A DNA stretch of 64,000 nt. Source: Chloroflexi bacterium bin20 (GTDB lineage: Bacteria; Chloroflexota; Anaerolineae; Aggregatilineales; Phototrophicaceae). The notes under the pieces were generated by a model. The model did not search any database and had not been told where the DNA came from. It worked only from the letters and a program-made list of their open reading frames with translations. The position numbers were made by a program, and so were the translations under genes. The stretch spans positions 186,001 through 250,000 of the forward strand of contig MPMG01000001.1 in the NCBI GenBank assembly GCA_002238485.1. The letters run 5' to 3'. This document shows positions 45,916 to 54,536 of this stretch, piece by piece (position 1 is the stretch's first letter; every line of letters begins with the position of its first letter).

Positions 45916-48636
45916 CTATTCATGATGGCGCATGGCGTACACGCGCGATTGTCCGGATTCGCAGACGACCGGCAGCTGCGCTTGCAGAGTCTCTTCGCCC
46001 AGGCTGCCATACTGCGATCGTTCTGTCTGTCCATACAGTATATGCGTGATGCCCTGCCGCGCTATGATGTCTTCGACAGAAGCGAAGTCGGCAGCGGTGT
46101 AGAGTTTGCGCAGGTCGTCATGCCGCGTGCCGGCGATCGCAGTATAGGTATCGCCGCGCCACTGCCGTTCATGATTTTCCCAGCCGAGTACATTGGGGAT
46201 ACCAACCAGCGTGCCGACGCGTCCGTATTGAATGTCATAGGCGTTCTGCACCGCTTCGGCCACAACCGCTGCGCCGCGCCCGACCAGCTCGCTCAAGCAA
46301 GCGATGACAGCTTGGTCGTCTCGGCTCAATCCGCCCAGATCGCCATGCAGCGAGAGCGGCTTTTGCACGATCACCGCATCGCCATCCAGCAGCAGGATGC
46401 CATCATGCAAAGAAATGACGCTGTCTGCGCTGTCGTCCTCTTGTCTGTCTGCGCGGGAAAAGAGCTGCGACCCGCTCAACACCTCTTGGCCCGCTGCGAT
46501 ATGGCGAATGCTGTCGTCCCAATCGGGCGGAGCAGCGTAGCGCGCTGAAACTTGTGCCTGCTGCCTGCCTGTTTCGATCCAGGCGCGGTGACTGACGCCC
46601 GCAATCGTATAGGCTGTGCCGGCGATGACACTGGCAGCGGCCATCCCCACAAGACCCAGCCGAAGCAGCGCCTGCGGTCTGGGCTGCTGGCGCTCGCCTA
46701 TCATGCTGAATAGGGCGTAGGCGCAAGCGATGCTCCACAGCGCCCAGACCTGATAATACAACTTGAAGACCGTGTTGATGCGAACGCCAAAATTGTCGCG
46801 CAGATAGAAAAACTCCACGAAGAATGCCAGCGCCAAGCCCATGGCAATCAGCAGCAGGGCAAAACCGGTCGCCGGCGGATACGTTATCCAGCGAATCGCC
46901 ACGAATTCGTCGCGGAGGGGGTTGTGGCGGGCGGGAAAGAGACGGGCCACGACAAGCGCCATGCCCAGCAGCAGCAGGATCGAAACCAGGCTGTGCGAAA
47001 GACGTCGCTCCAAGAACATGACCAGCCATTCAGACCCAGTTTGCGCCGACTCAGAGCCAATGCCAGGGAAAAGCTGCTGCGGATAGACGCGGGCTTGCGC
47101 CAGAGCCGCCAATGCCAGCAGGCCCGCGCTGATGCCCAGGACCGAGGCGCCCACCTGCCAGCCCAACCGCCAATTGAATCGGGGAGTCGCTCTGCCGCGC
47201 CAGAATTCGACCAGCAAATACGCCATCAAGATGAGGACGAAGGGACCAAACATGATGAAAAAACGCGGAAAATAGGTCGGGTTGACCAAGTTGGGCAAGA
47301 TGCCACCAGCCTGCGAGCGAAACCCCAGAAAATAGGGTAGGTACGCCAGGAGGGCGATCCATGTCAGCTTCACTGCGAATCCGACCAGCCCCAGCCAGTC
47401 GTAACCCTCCAACCTGCCGCGTTCGCCGGTCATCAATCGGCGCAGCGCCTCGACGCCGACCATGCCACACAGATAAATCGGAGCATCCCAGGCATTCAGG
47501 AATGCGAGACCGCCCAACGACAGGCCATATAGAACGGTCTCCCAGCCAGTCGGCGGTCTGCGCAGCAGCAGCAAGTTCAGCATCAAGCCAATTGCGCTGA
47601 TCACAAAAGGCAAGGCCAGCACATGTGGATGATTGTCCGCCAGCAAGAAGCTGAAGGCCGGGAATTCGTCTATCGGCTGGATTGCGGTCAGATTGCCGTC
47701 CAGGTTGTAGTCGCTCAGCACGCGGCTGGCGCGGAACCACCACCAGTTCGACCAAGCGCTGGTATCCAGGTTCAGGCTGGAGTCCGCTGCGTGGGCTGCG
47801 CTGCCGGGCAGGTCGGCACGTTCATTGACAGCCCAAAATTGGAAGTACTCTGATGGCGCTGCGCGTGACTGATAGGGCGCTTCGATCAGCAAGAACTGGA
47901 AGTTGCCCATCAGCGTCAGCATCACAACAGCCATGCCAGCGGCGATCATTGCGCTGCCAGGCACTGCCGCGTACCGCCCACGCGAGCGGACGAGATTGTA
48001 GACCACGCCAAAGCCGCAAGCACCCGTTAGCGCGATCAGCATTGCGTTTGTCAAAGTGAAGGCGACCGTGCTGCTCAGGCCACTGAGCAGGGACAGCGCT
48101 GCAGACATCACATAGCCCAGATAATAATAGCTGATCGCGTAACCCGACATCCAGGGATCGGCCGGAGGAAAGCTCGGGCTGCGCTGGCTGGCGCTGATGA
48201 ATGCCAACTCCATTGGTTTTTCGGTTGTGTACAATTCCGGCTGAAAAGCGCGGAAGAGCGCCCAGGCAATGAATAGCGCGGCGAAGATCAATTCGCTCGT
48301 CACGACCAGCGTCCTATTTTCGCGCCACCACTCGCGGATGCAGAATCCGCCAGGCAGCATCCAGCAGAGCAGGCTCGCGCCCGCCAGGATCAACAGCCAG
48401 CACAAAACCAGGCTGCCCGCCGAGTTATCCAGGAATCCATAACTGCCCAGCAGCCAATATAGCGACGCCACCAACAGCAGCCCAATGGCGCGTGCCAATG
48501 TATAGCCACGGTCGGGCAAACCACCCAGCAGCCGCCAGCACAGGGGCAGCACTGCCGCGCCGGCCAGCGCAATCCACAGCCACCAGCCCAGCAAATAATG
48601 CCCTTCGCGCGACAGCCAATCAATCACCAACGTCAT
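45916..48636 (-). CDS. DUF2298 (YYY-type) membrane protein
   Basis: A 906-residue polytopic protein of the Chloroflexi/archaeal YYY family (TIGR03662/PF10060). Hallmarks are TEKPMELAFISA, DPWMSGYAISYYYLGYV (YYY at 170-172) and DEFPAFSFLLADNHPHVLALP (D334-H336-H338, probably a catalytic or metal site). A C-terminal soluble segment follows (NVLGWENHERQWRG). It is paralogous to the C-terminal half of its upstream neighbour. Its ATG overlaps that gene's stop by 4 bp. The family is thought to be glycosyltransferase-like, but I know of no proven activity. Confidence 0.85.
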   Translation of the reverse strand: MTLVIDWLSREGHYLLGWWLWIALAGAAVLPLCWRLLGGLPDRGYTLARAIGLLLVASLYWLLGSYGFLDNSAGSLVLCWLLILAGASLLCWMLPGGFCIREWWRENRTLVVTSELIFAALFIAWALFRAFQPELYTTEKPMELAFISASQRSPSFPPADPWMSGYAISYYYLGYVMSAALSLLSGLSSTVAFTLTNAMLIALTGACGFGVVYNLVRSRGRYAAVPGSAMIAAGMAVVMLTLMGNFQFLLIEAPYQSRAAPSEYFQFWAVNERADLPGSAAHAADSSLNLDTSAWSNWWWFRASRVLSDYNLDGNLTAIQPIDEFPAFSFLLADNHPHVLALPFVISAIGLMLNLLLLRRPPTGWETVLYGLSLGGLAFLNAWDAPIYLCGMVGVEALRRLMTGERGRLEGYDWLGLVGFAVKLTWIALLAYLPYFLGFRSQAGGILPNLVNPTYFPRFFIMFGPFVLILMAYLLVEFWRGRATPRFNWRLGWQVGASVLGISAGLLALAALAQARVYPQQLFPGIGSESAQTGSEWLVMFLERRLSHSLVSILLLLGMALVVARLFPARHNPLRDEFVAIRWITYPPATGFALLLIAMGLALAFFVEFFYLRDNFGVRINTVFKLYYQVWALWSIACAYALFSMIGERQQPRPQALLRLGLVGMAAASVIAGTAYTIAGVSHRAWIETGRQQAQVSARYAAPPDWDDSIRHIAAGQEVLSGSQLFSRADRQEDDSADSVISLHDGILLLDGDAVIVQKPLSLHGDLGGLSRDDQAVIACLSELVGRGAAVVAEAVQNAYDIQYGRVGTLVGIPNVLGWENHERQWRGDTYTAIAGTRHDDLRKLYTAADFASVEDIIARQGITHILYGQTERSQYGSLGEETLQAQLPVVCESGQSRVYAMRHHE

Positions 48637-51600
48637 CGGTAACGGTCCACCAGGTAATTGAGCAGGGCATCCTCTTGCACTTGATAAATCGCCCCGCCAT
48701 CCACGGCAAAGGCAACCGACAGCAACCCGCCGCCTACCATGCGCTGGAACTTCGCCAAGCCTTCGGGACTGGCATGCGCCGCCTCGTAATCACTGACGAT
48801 GATGTATTTGACGGCGTACAGATGGAGCAGATCGACAGCGATATCGATGCTGTCGGTGTTGTAGAACTGGCGGACATTCGCCTCGCGCTGGTTGATCATC
48901 TGGTGCATGGGGAACAGGGTGCGCTGCTGCCGCTGATGGAAGTTCCAGCCCAGCACAGAGGGCAAGCCCGTAGCAATGGATATGCGCCCGTTGTACTGGT
49001 ATTCACTGGGGAAGTGACGACCTTCCATAATGACTGGCGAGCCATCGACATGTTCTTGCAGCCAGCGGATCAGCGCGAGGTCGGTGCTCAAGGGAATCGC
49101 CGTGGGCTGCCCGCCCGTTTCTGCATATTGGAAATGCTGCGCCTGCCGCATGTAATCCAGGCCATTGAGCGTCAAGGGAGTGTCGGGCGCCATCCTGTCA
49201 AAGGATCGTCCCCGCGTCGCCATGACGGGAAACAGCCCGGCAACGACAAATAGCCCAATGCAGGGCACAGTCCACAGCCAGCGCAATCTGGGGCTGAATT
49301 CTGCGCAGGACCGCAGCAGACACGCGAATGCCACGCCACCGGCAATGCTCAGCAGCAGCCAAGCCTGGATGTAGAATTTGAAGACAGTATTTTGACGACC
49401 GATATCGCCGCCGATGACGATGATCTCCACGCCCAGGCTCATGGCCAGCGCCAAACCAGCCAGCACCAGTGTAAAACGCAGCGCCAGCGATTGCCCGGAA
49501 CGGAAGAATAACCAGATGATCCAGCAGACCAGCGGCAGCACAATCAGCGCGACTTGCACATGCGCCAAGGCCATCGCCACAGCCAGCAGCAGGATCCCCA
49601 CGCTGCCAGCCAGCGCCCAGCGCAGCCGCCGCCAGTTGTCTTGCAGGCTTTGCACGCGTGTCGTTCGCAGCCAGTGCGCTGTATCCCAAACCAGCAGCGA
49701 AACCAGCAGAAACACGAAAAGACCGTGAATATCCAGGTAAGCCCAAAGCGGCGTCTTGCCCCCCTGCCAAAGCTCGATGCTGCCATAGCTCGCGGCATAC
49801 CACGAGGTATAGGGCAGGGCAAATGCCCAGCCAAGCAGCGCGAAGCCACCCAGCGTCGCCGCCAAATCCAGCGCCGATGCCCGCGTCAGCCAGTTGCGCA
49901 GGACGAGCCAGCCGATCACCAATCCCATGCACAGCAGCAGTGCCGTCCGTGCGGCCTGGGCGACATCGGCAAGCATGAGCGACGAACTGAACAAGCTGCC
50001 AAGATTGTTGGCGGCAATGATCGACAGCAAAGCGACAATGAGCGCCAGGACACCGAGCAGCGTCGAAAAGAAGCGCATATCGAGCACAGGGCGGAATGTG
50101 GACTGCCAGCGCAAATACCAGGCATAAGCCAATCCCGCCAGCGCTAAGAGCAGCATAGACGGGTAATCCCAGGTGTTGGTCGCCTGCATTAGTCCGACCG
50201 TCAGCGCCAGCAGCGCCAGCGCCAGCAATCGCTCCAGGTTGCCGCGCCGCTCGCGTCCGACCTGGATTATCTCGCTGAACAAACAGAGCGCCGTCAGCAG
50301 AATCAAGGGCATATTGATCATGTGCGCGTGCAGATCGCCATACACAAATGTGAAAAAGGGCATCTCGGTGATCGCGCCGCCACGGACGCCGGGAGTCTCT
50401 GCCAAAATGCGCGAAGGACCCCAATACCAGCGGTCACTGCCGATTGGCAGCTGCGCGCCTTCCAGCGCCCGACCTATGCCGCGGCCGATGCTGCCTGCCA
50501 ATTGCACAGAATTATTGAGTTCGTAACGCAGCGAATCGACGATCGAGCCCGCAGCCGCGCGTTCTGCCAACTCTTGGCGCGCTTGGCTAGAGATGGTGAA
50601 TTCGTTCGCCGCCCGGTATTCATCAACCAGGAATGTCTCCAAGCCTTCGGGAATGCTGTAACCGCCCAGATGAGCAAAGCCATGCCCCAGCACGCGCACG
50701 GTATCCAGATTGCCCAGCACGACGCACAGTAGCAGCGCCATCACGCCGGCCAGCCAGGCGCTGCCACAGCGTCGACTGCGTTTTGCGCTGCCTTCGCCAT
50801 CATTCCTGCGCAGGCGGTCGGTGATATTGTACGCGGCGGAAAATGCGCCCATGCCCGTCAGGCTGAAAATCGTGGGAATCATCAAATTGTAGGCAAAGGC
50901 GGGCACGATGCCCAGCAGCAGCGTCGGCGCGCCCAGCAGCACATATCCGAAATAGTAATAATTGATGAAACCGCCAGCGAACCACGGGTCAATTGGCGGG
51001 AAGGTCGTACTGCGCAGCACGCCATTCAAAAAGGCGAAATCCATGGGTTTTTCGCCACCCTTGTAGGGATGCCACAAATCTGGATTGGTCAGACGAATGC
51101 CGATCATCAGCAAGAAAGCCGCGATCGAAAGCAGCTCCATCCAAGCCAGCCGCCGCCAGTGCTCGCGCAGAAAGTCCAACAGTCGCAGGCGATTGCGATA
51201 AGCAACCATGGCGCTGAGCAAGCCAACGAGCAGCAGCGCCAAGAGCAGGCCCGCCTGCGACCATAGGGAAATCTTCAAGCTGGAGACCGCCCAGGCCAGC
51301 CACGCGATCATGAGCATGCCTGCCAGCTTGCTGACGCCATAGCCACCATCAGCCAAATTGGGGAAGATGCTGTACATCAGCGGGAAAACCAGCGCGCCAA
51401 TGAGGAAGATCGCCGCGTACCAGACGATCACGCCGACGACCTGGTTGGTGTTGGCGATGCTGTCGCTGAAGAAGCGCTCCGACCAGGTCCCGCCCTCTGT
51501 TTGTGTCATGCGTTCTTCTGGCGAGAACATCAGCGCGGTCGGAGCGCGCTCGGCTTCTCCCAGATTCCAGTAGAACAATCCCAGGTCTTGCGCCACCCCC

Positions 51601-54536
51601 GAGTCTGGTCGCAATTCATGGTGTTGGAGCAGGGATACCTGGCTGAAAATGGCTTCGACCCTGGCTTGCGAATACTCGTCGGTCTTGCGAAAGATGAAGA
51701 CGGCCGGATGGTCATAGACATGATAGGCTTCATCGGCTTCCAGCTCGTCCAGCCACACGGGCGAATCATAGGTCGGCAGGTGCTGGTCAGAAATACGCCA
51801 GGGACCCCACTCAAATGGCTCGTCTATCGTTAGCTCGAGTTCGTAGCCCAATTCGCCGGCAAAGAGCTTCTCATAATAGAGCGTCGACAGCGGCCAGCGC
51901 TTCAAGTTGCGCCGCAGATGATCGTAAAAACGGTTGCTGGCGATGGTCAGATAATCGCCCAGCTCGAGGCTGCGCAGGATGTCGTCTCGCTTGACCAGGT
52001 CATCGACCGGGTAGGACATGATCTGGTCGACTGAGTTCACCAGCCCGTACCAGGCTTGCGTGCCGCGGCAGTCGCTGGGTCGGAAGCGGCCGGCTGGCAA
52101 GTCGTCTGCCAGGCTCATGCCCCTGGGCAAATCGCAGGTATGGATGCCGGTGAGGCGGTTGTCCCAAGAGCCTTCTACCAGCACCACCGAGCCCGAACCG
52201 GCGACATCGCCGCTGCCCGGCAATACCACCACCTCAAATGTATAGATGTCGCCTGCGCTGACTTTTGCCGGACTCGCAAACGGGATGTCATAGGCATCGC
52301 CCAAGGCATGCTTGTCGCGCGGCAAATTCGAAGACAGAGTCGCTTCTGCCAAGAGCGTTACACCGTCTCCCTTGTACAGGCGGATGACGAGATGTTCTGG
52401 TTGCGCGTCGTCGTGCGGGTCGAAGAGGTGCGGCGCATGCACCGACGATATCGCGCCGCTGGCTGGCGCAACGAAAGTCTGTCGTTTTGGATCGTTCTCT
52501 CGATAGTGGTTCGCGCCAATATAAGGCGCGCCTTCAAAGCCGGGCAGGGGCAGGCCGCTGTTGTGAAAGGCGATGTTTATCAGGGGCATGCTGCGGTCTG
52601 CGCCGTCTACGCGCATGGCAAAGTCGCCCGGCGCCTGCTCAAACAGATAGCGCGAGCCCTGCACGAGCGTCGTCTGATGCTGGTATCTGCCCGCGCTCAT
52701 CAATCCCCAGATCAGCGCGAATCCCAGCGCGAAGCCGCCCAGCACAATGGCGCGCCCTCGCCGGAACTTGGGCACAATACCCGCCACCAGCAAGAGCAGA
52801 CCCAAAGCAATCGCCGTGATGGCTGTGGTGTCGGCAGCGAATCCCAAGGCATGCGCCCAGCCTATAGCAGCAAAAAACGCGCCAAAAAACAGCAGCAGAC
52901 CGGCGGCTATCGGGGGACCGCGCTCGGCGCATTGCGCTCGCCTCCACAATTCGACCAGGCACCAGCCGGCCAGTACAGCCAGCGCGCCATAGAGCGGCAG
53001 GTAATAGCGGATCGTCATGGCGAAGAGCCGCGCCATCCAGATCGTGTAGCCGCCCACCCAAACCAGCAGCAGCAGTTGGCGAGTCGAGCCCACCCCCAAG
53101 CTCAGCGTCCGCAGCGCCGACCAGCCCCAGCCAAACCAGCCCAGAACGCCGAAAGTGATGCCCATGCCCCAAAACAGCATGTCCTTGGCTGGATGCACGA
53201 TCGACGACTTCGCCAGCCACTGCCAGTTGGGCGGAAATTCTTGCGGACTGGAAACGGTGACGCTGACGCGCTGCATATTCTCCAGCCAACGATCATTTGG
53301 CAAGATGTTCAGGAAGCCTGGTCCTGCAAAGGCGTATGGATTCAGGATGCGAAAAGCCAGGAATGCCCCTAACCCCGCCAGAAACAAGCCGGTGACATTG
53401 TGCAAGACAAGCTGCCGGCGCAGTCTGTTGCCCAGCTGTGGGCTGAGCGCAGGCAGCAACTGTAGAGCAGCCGCCAGCACGATGATGCCAGCCAGGGGCG
53501 CAAGATTGATGCGGCTGGCCACCGCCGCGCCACAAGCGATGCCAAAGAGCAAGTAGGCGCTGTATTTGCCACGCTGCTGGGCGCCAACCGCGAAATAGAG
53601 CGCCAGACAAACCCAAAAACAGGCGATGGCATTGACAGTGGCGAAGTGCGCCAATTGGATCGCCAGTGGAGACGAAGCATAGAAGAGCGCCGCAATCAGT
53701 CCCACCCGATGATCATGCACGCGCCGACCCAACAGAAAAACGACAAGAATCGACAAACAATCAAAGATCATGCTGATGCCGCGCCAAACCAGATGCGGCG
53801 TCAGAAAGTCGAAGAATGGCAAGCCAGCTTCTGTGCCCGCGCGCAATATCTCGCTGCCAAAGTGAGCCAGAAAAATGGGCAAGGTCCCATAGACAAAGAA
53901 AGGCTGTGTGGCATTGTGCGGGTTCAGCGGCGAACAGCGCGTGTCAAAATAGCCGCCGACCCCATCGCTGGCTGGGTTATGGTATTGACAGTGCAACCCT
54001 TGCAGGTCGGTCGACTCGATTGCATCAGCAGCCACGATATCGGCGTCGCTCAGGCTGGTTGCGGCTCGCGCCAGCAAGACATCCACCTGCCGCGAACGCA
54101 GCGCATTTTGGGCAGCTGCCATGTCCCTGTAAGCCGCGACAGATCTGCCATTTGCCAGCCAATGCGCTGCCTCAGCCGAGAATGTGCCCGCCACCGCGCC
54201 AAGTCGCAGCGAAGATGTACTGAGAATGTCATGGTGCGTGCGGATGTCGGGTCCTTGGGCATGGACGATGATCTGCTGTCGGGGGAAGTTGACTTCGTCC
54301 GGCGTGAAATTGTTGGCGCCCCCAAAATGCGGCAATGACAACAGGGTCAGGAACATCTCGTCGGGATGCGTGTGGGAATAGTCGTCCCAATTCTGGCCGA
54401 CCAGGCGCAGTCCACCGCCATACACCAGAATAAGCGCCAGCAGCAGGCCGATGAGGATGTCTCGCCTCGAAAGCGCAGGGCGCAACAGCATTGGCTTCGC
54501 TGCCTGGATTTCGTTATGCGCGGGTGTTTGCATCAT
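48633..54536 (-). CDS. Giant fusion: GT-C domain, beta domain, DUF2298 (YYY) domain
   Basis: A 1967-residue protein with two membrane modules. Residues 1 to about 640 are a PMT/ArnT-like GT-C module (SHTHPDE, D59-E60, in the first loop). Residues about 650-1030 are mostly soluble and beta-rich (ISSVHAPHLF, ADIYTFEVVV-like strands), probably a carbohydrate-binding or accessory domain. Residues about 1050-1967 are a full YYY module: GEKPMDFAFLNG, FINYYYFGYV (YYY 1193-1195), GDLHAHMINMP near 1397 and LGWNFHQRQQR. It starts on the stop of the 913-residue gene and ends on the start of the 906-residue gene (4-bp overlaps at both ends). Enzyme activity is inferred only. Confidence 0.8.
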   Translation of the reverse strand: MMQTPAHNEIQAAKPMLLRPALSRRDILIGLLLALILVYGGGLRLVGQNWDDYSHTHPDEMFLTLLSLPHFGGANNFTPDEVNFPRQQIIVHAQGPDIRTHHDILSTSSLRLGAVAGTFSAEAAHWLANGRSVAAYRDMAAAQNALRSRQVDVLLARAATSLSDADIVAADAIESTDLQGLHCQYHNPASDGVGGYFDTRCSPLNPHNATQPFFVYGTLPIFLAHFGSEILRAGTEAGLPFFDFLTPHLVWRGISMIFDCLSILVVFLLGRRVHDHRVGLIAALFYASSPLAIQLAHFATVNAIACFWVCLALYFAVGAQQRGKYSAYLLFGIACGAAVASRINLAPLAGIIVLAAALQLLPALSPQLGNRLRRQLVLHNVTGLFLAGLGAFLAFRILNPYAFAGPGFLNILPNDRWLENMQRVSVTVSSPQEFPPNWQWLAKSSIVHPAKDMLFWGMGITFGVLGWFGWGWSALRTLSLGVGSTRQLLLLVWVGGYTIWMARLFAMTIRYYLPLYGALAVLAGWCLVELWRRAQCAERGPPIAAGLLLFFGAFFAAIGWAHALGFAADTTAITAIALGLLLLVAGIVPKFRRGRAIVLGGFALGFALIWGLMSAGRYQHQTTLVQGSRYLFEQAPGDFAMRVDGADRSMPLINIAFHNSGLPLPGFEGAPYIGANHYRENDPKRQTFVAPASGAISSVHAPHLFDPHDDAQPEHLVIRLYKGDGVTLLAEATLSSNLPRDKHALGDAYDIPFASPAKVSAGDIYTFEVVVLPGSGDVAGSGSVVLVEGSWDNRLTGIHTCDLPRGMSLADDLPAGRFRPSDCRGTQAWYGLVNSVDQIMSYPVDDLVKRDDILRSLELGDYLTIASNRFYDHLRRNLKRWPLSTLYYEKLFAGELGYELELTIDEPFEWGPWRISDQHLPTYDSPVWLDELEADEAYHVYDHPAVFIFRKTDEYSQARVEAIFSQVSLLQHHELRPDSGVAQDLGLFYWNLGEAERAPTALMFSPEERMTQTEGGTWSERFFSDSIANTNQVVGVIVWYAAIFLIGALVFPLMYSIFPNLADGGYGVSKLAGMLMIAWLAWAVSSLKISLWSQAGLLLALLLVGLLSAMVAYRNRLRLLDFLREHWRRLAWMELLSIAAFLLMIGIRLTNPDLWHPYKGGEKPMDFAFLNGVLRSTTFPPIDPWFAGGFINYYYFGYVLLGAPTLLLGIVPAFAYNLMIPTIFSLTGMGAFSAAYNITDRLRRNDGEGSAKRSRRCGSAWLAGVMALLLCVVLGNLDTVRVLGHGFAHLGGYSIPEGLETFLVDEYRAANEFTISSQARQELAERAAAGSIVDSLRYELNNSVQLAGSIGRGIGRALEGAQLPIGSDRWYWGPSRILAETPGVRGGAITEMPFFTFVYGDLHAHMINMPLILLTALCLFSEIIQVGRERRGNLERLLALALLALTVGLMQATNTWDYPSMLLLALAGLAYAWYLRWQSTFRPVLDMRFFSTLLGVLALIVALLSIIAANNLGSLFSSSLMLADVAQAARTALLLCMGLVIGWLVLRNWLTRASALDLAATLGGFALLGWAFALPYTSWYAASYGSIELWQGGKTPLWAYLDIHGLFVFLLVSLLVWDTAHWLRTTRVQSLQDNWRRLRWALAGSVGILLLAVAMALAHVQVALIVLPLVCWIIWLFFRSGQSLALRFTLVLAGLALAMSLGVEIIVIGGDIGRQNTVFKFYIQAWLLLSIAGGVAFACLLRSCAEFSPRLRWLWTVPCIGLFVVAGLFPVMATRGRSFDRMAPDTPLTLNGLDYMRQAQHFQYAETGGQPTAIPLSTDLALIRWLQEHVDGSPVIMEGRHFPSEYQYNGRISIATGLPSVLGWNFHQRQQRTLFPMHQMINQREANVRQFYNTDSIDIAVDLLHLYAVKYIIVSDYEAAHASPEGLAKFQRMVGGGLLSVAFAVDGGAIYQVQEDALLNYLVDRYR

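Noticed and set aside
48633..54536. The giant 1967-residue gene as an assembly fusion of two genes
   Set aside because: The frame is open throughout with a coherent soluble linker domain, and both ends overlap their neighbours as in a native operon. It still deserves a read check.
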